Shown in pieces: positions 56,117-64,000 of a stretch of DNA of 64,000 nt. Below the pieces are notes generated by a model. It was not told the origin of the DNA and did no database searches. It was given only the letters and a program-made list of their open reading frames with translations. Both the position numbers and the translations under genes were made by a program. The stretch's first letter is position 1; every line of letters begins with the position of its first letter. The stretch covers positions 248,001 to 312,000 of the forward strand of contig JAHDLB010000004.1 of assembly GCA_018432315.1 (NCBI GenBank), written 5' to 3'. The DNA comes from Anaerolineae bacterium (GTDB lineage Bacteria > Chloroflexota > Anaerolineae > Aggregatilineales > Aggregatilineaceae).

Positions 56117-56974
56117 CTATCCTTCCAGCTCGGCCAGCGCGCCGTCCACGTCGAGATCGTCGTGAATCATCCGCCGCAGCACGCGCATCATCCGGCCCGG
56201 ATCGGGCGCCTGGAACACGTTGCGCCCGATGAACATGCCGTTGGCCCCGGCGGCCAGCGCGCCGTGCACCATCTCCAGGGCTTCGCGCAGCGTCGCCGTT
56301 TTGGGGCCGCCCGCGATCAGCAGGGGCCGGTACGAGGCCGCTGTCACCTGGCGGAACGACTCGGCGTCACCGCTGTAATCCGTCTTCAGGATGTCCGCGC
56401 CCAGTTCGCACGCCATCCGCGCGCCGGGCGCGATGTATTCGGGCCGGTAGATGTCGTGTTCGGCACGCAGGCCGCGCGCCATCGGCTCGATGATGCAGCC
56501 GATCCCCAGGCGCTCGCACGCCTCGGCCACACGTGCCACGTCTTCGGTCTGGCGCGCTTCGGCGTCGGGATCGTGGTAGCCGATGAACATGTACACCAGC
56601 ACCGCGTCGGCGCCCAGGCGGGCCGCGTCGTCCACCGACGCGATCAGCCGCCCGCGCCCCTCCTCCGAGCCGAGCAGGTCCGGCCCGCGCCAGCGGTTGG
56701 TCCAGTCGGCGCGCAGGATCAGGCCCGGCGCGCCGCGCCCGGTGAAGATCGAGGTGAACCGCCGCGCCGTGCCCGGCCCCACCAGGAACGCATCCGCCCC
56801 GGCTTCGGCCAGCGCGGCCAACGTCTGGCCGGGGTTCTCCGTGCCGGGGATGACGCCCAGGTGCACGCCGTGATCGAACGCGACGACCGCGGCGCGGTGG
56901 TTCCGCGGATTCAGGATACGGCCCAGGCGGATCGTCTTGCCGGGGTTGATGAATGCATAGGGCGAATCGGCCAT
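56117..56974 (-). CDS. DhnA-type class I aldolase
   Basis: A 285-residue TIM-barrel aldolase of the DhnA/LsrF/archaeal FBA class I group. The Schiff-base Lys197 lies in GADILKTDYSGDAESF, and AAVVAFDHGVHLGVIPG is the conserved N-terminal substrate motif. LLIAGGPKTATLREALEMV is the C-terminal phosphate-binding site. It probably cleaves a phosphorylated ketose from the FucI-like isomerase and the operon's kinases; the exact substrate is not evident. It starts 43 bases after the isomerase gene. Confidence 0.9.
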   Translation of the reverse strand: MADSPYAFINPGKTIRLGRILNPRNHRAAVVAFDHGVHLGVIPGTENPGQTLAALAEAGADAFLVGPGTARRFTSIFTGRGAPGLILRADWTNRWRGPDLLGSEEGRGRLIASVDDAARLGADAVLVYMFIGYHDPDAEARQTEDVARVAEACERLGIGCIIEPMARGLRAEHDIYRPEYIAPGARMACELGADILKTDYSGDAESFRQVTAASYRPLLIAGGPKTATLREALEMVHGALAAGANGMFIGRNVFQAPDPGRMMRVLRRMIHDDLDVDGALAELEG

Positions 56975-57017
56975 CGTGTCTCCTCCTCATGCGGACGGGC
57001 AGCAGCGCCCACCCCTG

Positions 57018-58658
57018 TTACAGCGCGACGTCGCCGCACAGGTGTACGGTCACACCCATCGCGTCCAGCATGGCGGCTTTGGCCGCCAGCGCCGCGTCGG
57101 CCTGTTTGGCGCTCGGCGCATAGGCGACGTTCAGATGGTTGGCCTTGTGCTGGGCCATCATCTGGTCGCGCGTGACGCCGTGCAGCACGGCGTTCATGAT
57201 CGGCCATTGCGGCGAGGTGATCTGCCAGCGGCGCTCGACTTCTTCGCGCGGCAGCTCGACCGACGTCGCGCGGCCCAGGTCGGCGTGGAGCTTGCCGCCC
57301 ATCACGTACACGCGGCTCCACACGACCTCGCCCGGCTTGCTGATCCCCTTGAGCGTGCCGCCGCCCAACCGGAAGTACATCGGCGCCTGGCGCTCGCTGC
57401 TGGCCCCCGCGTATCCGCCGATGAAGTGCGCCGCCGGCGCCGCGCCGGAGATCAGGAACACCCATACGAACTGGCCGCCGTATTCTTCGCCGTAGCGCAG
57501 GTCGTGGAGCGTGGTCTCGGGCGGCAGGCCCATGCGCGTCCAGATGCGATTGGTCACCAGCGCGTCCAGCCCGGCGCCCTCGTCCACCTCGTTGAAGTGG
57601 GGAATCGCCTGGCCGGGATACAGCTCTTCGCCCGTCTCCTGGTGATACACCGGCGGTCGATCGACGTTGTTGAGCAGGCCCTCGACCAGGTCCGACGCCG
57701 GCACGAGGTCCTTCAGCCCCTGCTGGTACTGGATGCCGATGGCCGCGCAGCCGAAATCGTGCGCGATGCGCGCGGCGGCGACGTACATCTTGCACTGGGT
57801 GAAAATCTGCGCGTCGGTGAGCTCGGTGGCCTCGTCGGTTCCGGTGACGAACGTCACGCCCTTCGCGTCCAGCCAGTCGCGGACGGCCTGGGCTTCGGCG
57901 TCGGTCACCTGGAGCATGGCGGCGTACAGCGCCGACTGGCTGAGGCGCTCCTTGTAGACGCCCATCGGGTTGAGCATCTCGTCGTCGATGATGGCGTTGT
58001 ACATGCCCATGCAGCCCTCGTCGAACACGCCGAGGATCGCCTTCTCGTGCTTGATCTGGCGGGCGAGCGCCTCGCCCAGCTCTTTTTCCGCCCCCGGCAG
58101 GCGAGCCGGATCGAGATCGCGCACGTGGCTGGTGTCGTGATCGATCTTCCCCTCGGCGATCCACTGGCGAATGCCCTGGCGGAAGAAATCGTCGGTGAAG
58201 TCCACGCTCCAGATCGTGCTGTACTTCACGCCCATCTTGGTCAGCGAGCCGTTGAGGTTCAACAGGCCGACCAGCCCCGGCCACTGGCCGCTCCAGTTGG
58301 CGACGGTCAGAATCGGGCCGCGATGATCGCGCAGGCCGGCCAGCACGTGGTGGCTGTACTGCCACACGGCCTCGGCGACGATCAGGCGCGCGTCGGGGTG
58401 AATGTCCTTGAAGATGTCCATGCCCATGCGCTGGCTGGAAATGAAGCCGTGCTGTTCGTCGGGGTCGTAGGGATGCCCGCGCCTGACGGTGATGCCCTCC
58501 GCCGCGAACGCCTGGATGACGCGCTGTTCCATGTCGTGTTGGGCGGGCCAGCACTGCTGGTTGGCGGCCAGCCGCAGGTCGCCGCTGGCGATGAGGATGG
58601 CTTCGTTCGGGGCCGGTGGGGCCGGTTCGACGATTTCCGGAAGCGAATAAGGCGCCAT
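57018..58658 (-). CDS. L-fucose/D-arabinose isomerase-like protein
   Basis: A 546-residue protein with the size and layout of FucI-type aldose-ketose isomerases. The N-terminal half has VIQAFAAEGITVRRGHPYD and ANWSGQWPGLVGLLNLNGSL; the middle has GVFDEGCMGMYNAIIDDEM and FGCAAIGIQYQQGLKDLVPA, with Glu and Asp residues expected to bind Mn. The C-terminal domain holds MYFRLGGGTLKGISKPGEV and NHLNVAY. The substrate is probably a pentose or deoxyhexose but is unproven. ATG 58658 (MAPYSLPEIVEP) has TGGAGGA five bases upstream. It is the first gene of the seven-gene operon. Confidence 0.85.
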   Translation of the reverse strand: MAPYSLPEIVEPAPPAPNEAILIASGDLRLAANQQCWPAQHDMEQRVIQAFAAEGITVRRGHPYDPDEQHGFISSQRMGMDIFKDIHPDARLIVAEAVWQYSHHVLAGLRDHRGPILTVANWSGQWPGLVGLLNLNGSLTKMGVKYSTIWSVDFTDDFFRQGIRQWIAEGKIDHDTSHVRDLDPARLPGAEKELGEALARQIKHEKAILGVFDEGCMGMYNAIIDDEMLNPMGVYKERLSQSALYAAMLQVTDAEAQAVRDWLDAKGVTFVTGTDEATELTDAQIFTQCKMYVAAARIAHDFGCAAIGIQYQQGLKDLVPASDLVEGLLNNVDRPPVYHQETGEELYPGQAIPHFNEVDEGAGLDALVTNRIWTRMGLPPETTLHDLRYGEEYGGQFVWVFLISGAAPAAHFIGGYAGASSERQAPMYFRLGGGTLKGISKPGEVVWSRVYVMGGKLHADLGRATSVELPREEVERRWQITSPQWPIMNAVLHGVTRDQMMAQHKANHLNVAYAPSAKQADAALAAKAAMLDAMGVTVHLCGDVAL

Positions 58659-58706
58659 TGTGTCCTCCAAAAAAGATCAATTCAGCCAATAACCCACATC
58701 GTCTTT

Positions 58707-58712
58707 ATTATA
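58707..58712 (-). promoter_or_regulatory. -10 box of the FucI-led sugar operon
   Basis: TATAAT on the minus strand (58712-58707) predicts a start near 58700, about 42 bases before the isomerase ATG. The -35 region is not consensus, as expected for an activator-dependent promoter. Confidence 0.45.
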
Positions 58713-58739
58713 GTGGGTGATGGGCGATGGGGATAACTG

Positions 58740-58795
58740 TGTGGGAATGTGGGAAAATGTTTGATTCCTGTTGGAAATGTTGATTGATGTGGGAT
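58740..58795 (-). repeat. Repeated TGTGGGAA-type motifs upstream of the sugar operon
   Basis: On the plus strand TGTGGGAA occurs at 58740-58747 and 58748-58755 in tandem, TGTTGGAA at 58769-58776, TGTTGATT at 58778-58785 and TGTGGGAT at 58788-58795. All lie upstream of the operon's -10, so they may be binding sites for a regulator. Confidence 0.55.
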
Positions 58796-58798
58796 AAG

Positions 58799-60673
58799 TC
58801 AGCCCGCCGCGGGGGATTCCTCAAGCTCGTGTTGATTCATGCCATCCACCGGCAAGCCCTCCATCGCCATGATCTTGAGCGCGTTGCTGGTAGGGGATGG
58901 CCCCGGGCGCAGCGTGTAATCGAACGTCATGCGGCCCCCGGCGACCGTCTCCGCGAAGTGGTAATTGTGCACGTGCGGGATTTCGCCGGCCAGCTTGACC
59001 AGTTCGAGATCGTGCGTCGAGAGCACGCCGACCCCGTTCTTCCCCGCCACGGCGCGAATGTACGCCCGGCTGCCGATCAGCCGCTCGCGGTTGTTCGTGC
59101 CGCGGAAAATCTCGTCGATGAGGAAAAAGAGTGGGTAAGCGTGGGATTCCTGCAGCGCATCCAGCAGCACTTTCAGACGCTTGACCTCGGCGTAGAAATA
59201 CGAGATGCCGTCGGTGACCGAGTCCGTCACGCGGATGCAGGTGGCGACGCGCAGCGGGGCGGTGGTGAACTCCCGCGCGACCACCGGGCCGCCCGCGTAG
59301 GCCAGGCACAGGTTGACGCCCAGCGTGCGCACGAAGGTGCTCTTGCCGGACATATTCGAGCCGGTGATCAGGGCGACCTCGCCCAGGCGCGACAGCGCGA
59401 AATCGTTGCAGACGCGCGCGCTGCGTGGGATCAGCGGGTGGCCGATGCGCCGCGCAGCGAGTGCCGGGTCGTCCGGCTGGGCGGTCACGGTGGGGAAGGC
59501 GTAGTCCGGGTTGAGATCGGCGAACGCCGCCAGCGCGCCGAGCGCCTCCAGCTCGTACCACACGTCCAGCCATTCGGGCATCAGGCGGGCGACCGCCGCC
59601 TTGCGCTGGTCCAGCCAGTGCGCTACCCACAAATCCCACGGCATCACCAGGTTGGCGACAAACCACAGGTACGGGTTGCCCCGCACGCTGGCCGCCGCCA
59701 GCACGCGCGTGATGCGCCGCAGGTGCGCCGAGGGGCGGTTGGCCGGGTCGAGGAACGGGGCGCACAGCGCGCGCAGCGCCGGGGTGTCGCCGTAGCGGTC
59801 GCGTTCCAGGTGCTCGAAGACCGCCTTCAGGTTGGTGAGCGGGTCGGTGAGGGCAAATGCCTTTTGGAACAGGTCGCCGGTCCGCTGCATTTTCCACACG
59901 TACAGCCCGGCGTAGACCAGCAGCGTGTAGCGCCACAGCGGCGGCAGCAGTCCCGCGCCCAGGTCCAGCGCCAGCAGCGCGAGCGTGGTCAGCGACAGGG
60001 CGGTGAGGCTCCACAGCCAGGGTTTCAGCCCGCTCGATGGCGCGAACGACGCCAGCCAATCGAGCAGCGCCGCGCCGTCCCAGCGCCGGAATTTGCCCTT
60101 GGCCGCCAGCAGCGCGCTGAGCTGGAGCCGGTCGCGGAACAGGGCGTGCGCCGCCAGCTCGCGGACCAGCGCCTGCCGCTGCGCGATCGCATCGGGATCG
60201 GGCGTGCCGGCGGCCAGCCAGTCGCGGAGCCGCAGGCTGCCCTCGCGCGAGACGGACGTATCCAACAGGCGGTGAATCCCGCGCGGGCCGGTCAGGTCCA
60301 GGTCGAGCTCCAGCGGGTGATCGGCGCGCGGCTCGGCGATCAGCGGCGGGGGCAGGCTGTCCCAGTCCAGCCGGGCGCGGGCGAGGTGCGCCTGTTTGAT
60401 GTCGCGCCAGATGTGGTGGCGGACTGTACTGGTTTTGATCCGCCCGTGAAAATGCGCCAGGGTGAGGAAGCCCACCAGCCCGGCGGCAGCGGCGATGGCC
60501 GCGATCCAAACCCCGGTTGTGACCAGCAGCGCGACGCTGATGACCGCCCCGGCGACGAAGACGATCAGCCGCGCCAGGGCGATGCGGACCCCGGCGACGT
60601 CCAACCGGTACAGGCGCGCGTTCAGGCGCTCGACCTGGCGCTCGAGGGCGTGCTCGCGAGGCGGGGCGCTCAT
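58799..60673 (-). CDS. Membrane-associated MutS-family ATPase
   Basis: A 624-residue MutS-like protein without the mismatch-recognition domain. Two hydrophobic helices lie near the N-terminus (LIVFAGAVISVALLVT region, about 45-80) and two more in the middle (about 225-265). Then come clamp/lever helices and the MutS ATPase: GSNMSGKSTFVRTLGVN, then YFYAEVKRLK and LFFLIDEIFRGTNNRERLIG, and STHDLELVKLAG. It resembles uncharacterised MutS-related proteins rather than MutS1 or MutS2. ATG 60673 overlaps the stop of the sugar phosphorylase gene by ATGA, so the two are translated together. Confidence 0.88.
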   Translation of the reverse strand: MSAPPREHALERQVERLNARLYRLDVAGVRIALARLIVFVAGAVISVALLVTTGVWIAAIAAAAGLVGFLTLAHFHGRIKTSTVRHHIWRDIKQAHLARARLDWDSLPPPLIAEPRADHPLELDLDLTGPRGIHRLLDTSVSREGSLRLRDWLAAGTPDPDAIAQRQALVRELAAHALFRDRLQLSALLAAKGKFRRWDGAALLDWLASFAPSSGLKPWLWSLTALSLTTLALLALDLGAGLLPPLWRYTLLVYAGLYVWKMQRTGDLFQKAFALTDPLTNLKAVFEHLERDRYGDTPALRALCAPFLDPANRPSAHLRRITRVLAAASVRGNPYLWFVANLVMPWDLWVAHWLDQRKAAVARLMPEWLDVWYELEALGALAAFADLNPDYAFPTVTAQPDDPALAARRIGHPLIPRSARVCNDFALSRLGEVALITGSNMSGKSTFVRTLGVNLCLAYAGGPVVAREFTTAPLRVATCIRVTDSVTDGISYFYAEVKRLKVLLDALQESHAYPLFFLIDEIFRGTNNRERLIGSRAYIRAVAGKNGVGVLSTHDLELVKLAGEIPHVHNYHFAETVAGGRMTFDYTLRPGPSPTSNALKIMAMEGLPVDGMNQHELEESPAAG

Positions 60674-62421
60674 GACGTGACCGGGTGCGCTTTGAGCCAC
60701 AGCACCTGGTAGGGCTTGACGTCGAAGGCCGTGCTCTCCGCGACCGGCGTCCCGGTGATCAGGTCGGTGTAGCCCGTGATGCCGTCCAGCGGGACGGCGG
60801 ATAGGTCGGCGCGGGCCGTCTGGCCGGACACGTTGTGGATGGCGACGATCTGCTCGGCACCGTCGGGCGAGGTCCGCAGCAGCGCGAACAGCGCCGGGTG
60901 CAGGTCGAGCACGGTCTGCGCGCCGTTGGGATGAAAGGCGCGCTCGCCGGTGCGCCGGGCGATCAGGTTGCGGTAGGCGAAGAACACCCTGCCGCGCAGC
61001 GAGTCGGGGTCGGCCAGCGCCGCCTCGACCGCGCCGAGGTCGAGCTTCTCGCGGTTAATGCTGCGCAGGTGGCCGGTCTGGCGCACGCCGTCGTTCCAGT
61101 TGCGCGAGCCAAGCAGGCTGTGAATGTAGACGCCCGGCATGCCCATGAAGGCCAGCGCGATGGCCTGCGACACCAGGAAGCGCTGGACCTGCACATCCAG
61201 CGGCTCGTCCGCCGCCGGGTCCGAGAGCGCGTCGAAGTAGTTGATATTTAGTTCGTACGGGCTTTGCGTGCCGTCGGCGTTGGCCTTGTACGACACCGCG
61301 CCGCCGTGCGCTTTGGCGCGCTCGACCAGCATCGTGACGTCCTCACCCGGTAGAATGCCCTCGACCGGGCGCACGCCGATCCCGTCGTGCGAGGCGGTGA
61401 AATTGAAGAACGTGGTCTGGTCCGAGATTTTCTCGACCCCGGCGGCCCACCGGCTGAGCACGGTCGCGTCGCCGGTGGCAATGGCGTGCAGCGCCAGCGG
61501 GGGCAGCGTGAACTGGTAGACGAGCTGGGCCTCGTCGCTGCCGCTGCCGAAATAGGACACGTTCTCCGGGTGCGGGACGTTCGTTTCGGTGATGATCGCC
61601 ACGTGGGGCGCGGCGTAGTCGAGCACGTCGCGGAACAGCTTGACGACGGTGTGCGTTTCGTCGAGGTGGATGCAGCCGGTCCCGATGCACTTCCACAGGT
61701 AGGCGATGGCGTCCAGCCGGATGAAGCTCATTCCCTGCCCGACGTAAAACAGCAGGACCTCGATGATCTTGAGCAGCACCTCTTCGTTGGCGAAATTCAG
61801 ATCGACCTGGTCGGCGCTGAACGTCGTCCAGACGTGGGCCGGGCCGTCGCTCGTCTCGAACTCGGTCAGCAGCGGCAGGCTGCGCGGGCGCACCACTTGC
61901 GAGAGATCGGTGTTTGGATCGACAGTGATGAAGAAATCCTGGTAGGCCGGGTCGCCGGCGAGGAAGCCGCGAAACCACGCGCTGTGGGCCGAGATGTGAT
62001 TGATCACGGCGTCGAACATCAGCTTGAAGTCCTGCCCCAGCCGCCGGATGTCGGCCCAGTCGCCCAGGTCGGGATTGACGGCGGTGTAGTCGATCACCGA
62101 GAAGCCGTCGTCGGACGAATACGGGAAAAAGGGCAGGATGTGGACCGCCGAGATCACGCCCAACAGGTGTTGGCGCAGGAACCGGCTCAACGTCTGGAGC
62201 GGCAGCAGGCCGGGCCGCTGCAGCGCGTCGCCGTAGGTGATCAGCATCACGTCGCGCTCGGTCACGCGCTCGCGCGGGTCGATGGATTGGGCGGACAGGT
62301 CGGGACGTTGGGCGCGGAAGTCGTCCAGCAGGGACATCAGGCGGGCATGGCACGCGGCGCCGCGCTCGGCGCCATAGAGCGCGATCAGTTTTTGGCGCAT
62401 GGACTCGGAATGTTCGGTCAT
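60670..62421 (-). CDS. GH13 sugar phosphorylase (sucrose phosphorylase-like)
   Basis: A 583-residue GH13 subfamily 18-type enzyme. Markers are VHILPFFPYSSDDGFSVIDY, DAVINHISAHSAWFRGF, the nucleophile Asp in FIRLDAIAYLWK, the acid/base Glu in VAIITETNVPHPEN, the third Asp in TASHDGIGVRP and the loop GHLRSINREKL. The family phosphorolyses sucrose, sucrose-6-phosphate or glucosylglycerate to glucose-1-phosphate. The exact acceptor cannot be assigned by eye. ATG 62421 (MTEHSESMRQKLIALYG) was chosen; the 31-codon extension lacks similarity. It is divergent from a sugar-binding protein gene. Confidence 0.92.
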   Translation of the reverse strand: MTEHSESMRQKLIALYGAERGAACHARLMSLLDDFRAQRPDLSAQSIDPRERVTERDVMLITYGDALQRPGLLPLQTLSRFLRQHLLGVISAVHILPFFPYSSDDGFSVIDYTAVNPDLGDWADIRRLGQDFKLMFDAVINHISAHSAWFRGFLAGDPAYQDFFITVDPNTDLSQVVRPRSLPLLTEFETSDGPAHVWTTFSADQVDLNFANEEVLLKIIEVLLFYVGQGMSFIRLDAIAYLWKCIGTGCIHLDETHTVVKLFRDVLDYAAPHVAIITETNVPHPENVSYFGSGSDEAQLVYQFTLPPLALHAIATGDATVLSRWAAGVEKISDQTTFFNFTASHDGIGVRPVEGILPGEDVTMLVERAKAHGGAVSYKANADGTQSPYELNINYFDALSDPAADEPLDVQVQRFLVSQAIALAFMGMPGVYIHSLLGSRNWNDGVRQTGHLRSINREKLDLGAVEAALADPDSLRGRVFFAYRNLIARRTGERAFHPNGAQTVLDLHPALFALLRTSPDGAEQIVAIHNVSGQTARADLSAVPLDGITGYTDLITGTPVAESTAFDVKPYQVLWLKAHPVTS

Positions 62422-62466
62422 CACACTCTCACAACTCGATTGGCAGGTGGGGCTCCATCCAATTAG

Positions 62467-62493
62467 ATTAAAGTCTTTAGGGGGGTTCGTCAA
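62467..62493 (-). promoter_or_regulatory. Candidate promoter of the phosphorylase-MutS unit
   Basis: On the minus strand TTGACG (62493-62488) and TTTAAT (62472-62467) are separated by 15 bases. The spacer is short, but both hexamers are good. Confidence 0.45.
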
Positions 62494-62520
62494 GGTTTTT
62501 TGAACTCGGCCCATCCATCC

Positions 62521-62526
62521 TATAAT
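62521..62526 (+). promoter_or_regulatory. -10 box of the binding-protein gene
   Basis: A perfect TATAAT (62521-62526) with TTGAAC (62500-62505) 15 bases upstream. The expected start is near 62533, leaving a leader of about 110 bases. Confidence 0.45.
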
Positions 62527-62557
62527 GGTTTGTCAGGTGAAAACAATTTTACGGGGG

Positions 62558-62574
62558 GTAAACCGCCGGTTAAC
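62558..62574 (+). promoter_or_regulatory. LacI-type operator candidate
   Basis: GTAAACCGCCGGTTAAC is a 17-base palindrome with one mismatched pair and a CG-rich centre, similar to operators of LacI-family sugar repressors. It sits just downstream of the predicted start of the binding-protein gene, a repressing position. No LacI-family gene is in the window. Confidence 0.45.
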
Positions 62575-62643
62575 AACTTATCGCATACTTATTGGCAGCC
62601 CTTTGTTTCCCGTCCGGGAACGATAGACACAGGAGAATTGACC

Positions 62644-64000
62644 TTGAAGAAACTGACTCTGGTGATCGGTTTGCTGGCGTGCTGCCTGGCCCCGCTGCTC
62701 GCCCCGGTGGGAACGCTGGGGGCGCAGGAGACGGTCGAAATCACGTTCGTCCACATTTTCCCCGACGAGCGCGACATCCGCCGCAGCACGGTGGAAGAGA
62801 TCGCGGCGGCGTTCATGGCCGAGAACCCCGGCGTGACGGTGAACGTCCAGACCACGACCGACGATTATAGCGAAGTGTTCGAGGGCGCCCTGCGCGCGGC
62901 GGAACAGGGCAACGCGCCGCACGTCGTCCAGATCGAGGACTCGCTCACGCAGATCGCCATCGACTCGCAGTATTTCGTCAAGATCGGCGACTATGCCAGC
63001 GAGGAACAGCTCGCCACCATCCCCGACATCATCGCGCCGATGCGCAACTTCTACAACCTGGACGACGAGATCTGGGGCATGCCGTGGAACGCGTCGAACC
63101 CGGTGATGTTCATCAACCCGACCATGTTCGAGGCCGCCGGGCTCGACCCGGCCAGCCCGCCCCAGACCTTCGAGGAGATCACCGCCGCCTGCGAGGCGAT
63201 CATGGGCGCCGGGATCGAGAACCTGGGCGGCTGCATCAACTGGCCGGTCAATAGCTGGCTGCCGGAGCAGTGGCTCGCGATGCAGAACGCGCTGTTCGTC
63301 AACAACGACAACGGGCGCTCGGCCCGCGCGACCGAGGCGTACATCGACACGCCCGAAATGGCGCGCGTGTTCGATTGGTGGAACGACCTCGACGACAACG
63401 GCTATTTCACCTACAGCGGCACGCCCGGCGCGTACACGCCCGAGGGGCTGCTGTTCGTCACCAAGAAGACCGCGATCCACCTGACGACCAGCGCCGCGAT
63501 CAGCAACATCTTCTCGTTCGCGCCGGTGATGGGTCAGTTCACGCCGGTCGTGGCGCCGTTTCCCAGGCCGTATGCCGAGGCGACGAACGGCATCACGGCG
63601 GGTGGCGCGGCAGTGTGGGTGATGGCCGGGCATCCGGATGCCGAGACGCAGGCCGCGGTCGATTTCATCTTCTACCTGACCAACACCGAGAACATCAAGA
63701 CCTGGCACAAAGCCAGCGGCTATTTCCCGGTGCGGCAGAGCGCGATCGACGAGTTGGAGGCCGAGGGCTGGTTCGACGAGAATCCGGCCTACTTCATCCC
63801 GCTCCAGCAGCTCCTGGACTCGACGCCCAACCCGGCCAACGCGGGCGCCCGATTTGGCGCGGCCAGCCAGGTGCGCGCCACCGTGATCGACGCGATCCTG
63901 TCGGTCATCGACAACGACGAGGACCCGGCGGCGGCGATGGCGGCGGCTCAGGACCGCGCCAACAAGGCCATCGCCGACTACAACAGCGTGATCGGCGGCT
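62644..64000 (+). CDS. Sugar/glycerol-phosphate ABC substrate-binding protein, 3' end outside window
   Basis: The frame is open from TTG 62644 to the window end (452 codons so far). AGGAG at 62631-62635 supports this start. The signal peptide LKKLTLVIGLLACCLAPLLA contains a possible lipobox (LLAC), though a signal peptidase I site near TLGAQE is also possible. The mature part (STVEEIAAAFMAENPGVTVN, then TTTDDYSEVFEGALRAAEQG and HVVQIEDSLTQIAID) resembles UgpB-type family 1 binding proteins. Permease genes are expected just beyond the window. It is divergent from the phosphorylase gene. Confidence 0.88.
   Translation, partial: MKKLTLVIGLLACCLAPLLAPVGTLGAQETVEITFVHIFPDERDIRRSTVEEIAAAFMAENPGVTVNVQTTTDDYSEVFEGALRAAEQGNAPHVVQIEDSLTQIAIDSQYFVKIGDYASEEQLATIPDIIAPMRNFYNLDDEIWGMPWNASNPVMFINPTMFEAAGLDPASPPQTFEEITAACEAIMGAGIENLGGCINWPVNSWLPEQWLAMQNALFVNNDNGRSARATEAYIDTPEMARVFDWWNDLDDNGYFTYSGTPGAYTPEGLLFVTKKTAIHLTTSAAISNIFSFAPVMGQFTPVVAPFPRPYAEATNGITAGGAAVWVMAGHPDAETQAAVDFIFYLTNTENIKTWHKASGYFPVRQSAIDELEAEGWFDENPAYFIPLQQLLDSTPNPANAGARFGAASQVRATVIDAILSVIDNDEDPAAAMAAAQDRANKAIADYNSVIGG

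Noticed and set aside
58685-58800. DnaA boxes or a replication origin near TGGGGATAA and TGTGGGATAA
   Set aside because: None matches the DnaA consensus (TGTGGATAA in this orientation); each has an extra or changed G. No dnaA, dnaN or gyrB is near. I treat the repeats as promoter elements.

Overview
This is a 64 kb chromosomal stretch from a high-GC bacterium. The gene content points to Chloroflexota, probably an Anaerolineae-type heterotroph. The evidence is a DUF5667 protein with a Thr/Pro-rich tail, a DUF6391 protein, a B-box-like zinc membrane protein, a one-chain pyruvate:ferredoxin oxidoreductase, bacterial alpha-2-macroglobulin and several sugar ABC systems. The lineage is inferred from gene families; there is no rRNA to confirm it. 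I see no tRNA, rRNA, CRISPR array or prophage. Coding density is high, and most long reverse-frame ORFs are shadows of high-GC genes.

Layout. 1-5.6 kb: tail of a DUF5667 protein, htpG, a site-2 protease, an HD protein and a TyrA-like oxidoreductase. 5.7-9.9 kb: a maltose-type ABC importer (malE, malF, malG order on the minus strand) with a hairpin between malE and malF. 10-18.3 kb: small membrane protein, M24 peptidase, a TnpB-only IS200/IS605-type element, tsaD, def, a radical SAM/HhH DNA-repair candidate, a TIM-barrel isomerase and an orphan amino-acid permease. 18.5-20.5 kb: a lower-GC AraC-azlC-azlD unit. 20.5-31 kb: GH31 glycosidase, nicotinate phosphoribosyltransferase, a 1965-residue alpha-2-macroglobulin and a lone receiver protein. 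31.2-38.9 kb: PFOR, then HAD-sortase-DUF6391-holA and a STAS protein. 39-43.4 kb: PLP acyltransferase, small protein, AmrS-type radical SAM, ada and a DUF2917 protein. 43.4-46.8 kb: nadK, zinc protein and recN as one operon. 47-49.8 kb: SDR and an ABC exporter. 49.8-58.7 kb: a seven-gene minus-strand sugar operon (FucI-like isomerase, DhnA aldolase, PfkB kinase, CDP-alcohol transferase, UroD-like protein, xylulokinase, SLC13 permease). 58.8-64 kb: a membrane MutS-like ATPase coupled to a GH13 sugar phosphorylase, divergent from a sugar-binding protein cut by the window end.

The most interesting signal is regulatory. Two identical copies of GAACAAAAGTTC, the Gram-positive-type LexA core (GAAC-N4-GTTC), each abut a TATAAT box. 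One precedes the radical SAM/HhH gene (14793-14804). The other lies in the -35/-10 spacer of the nadK-recN operon (46747-46758), which has a second, box-free promoter downstream. This suggests a local SOS regulon that includes the poorly characterised radical SAM repair family. Other points worth checking are an Ada protein whose N-terminal methyl-acceptor Cys is Ser, a possible 12-codon leader peptide abutting an ABC exporter, a TyrA-like protein lacking the catalytic His motifs, and repeated TGTGGGAA-type motifs upstream of the sugar operon.
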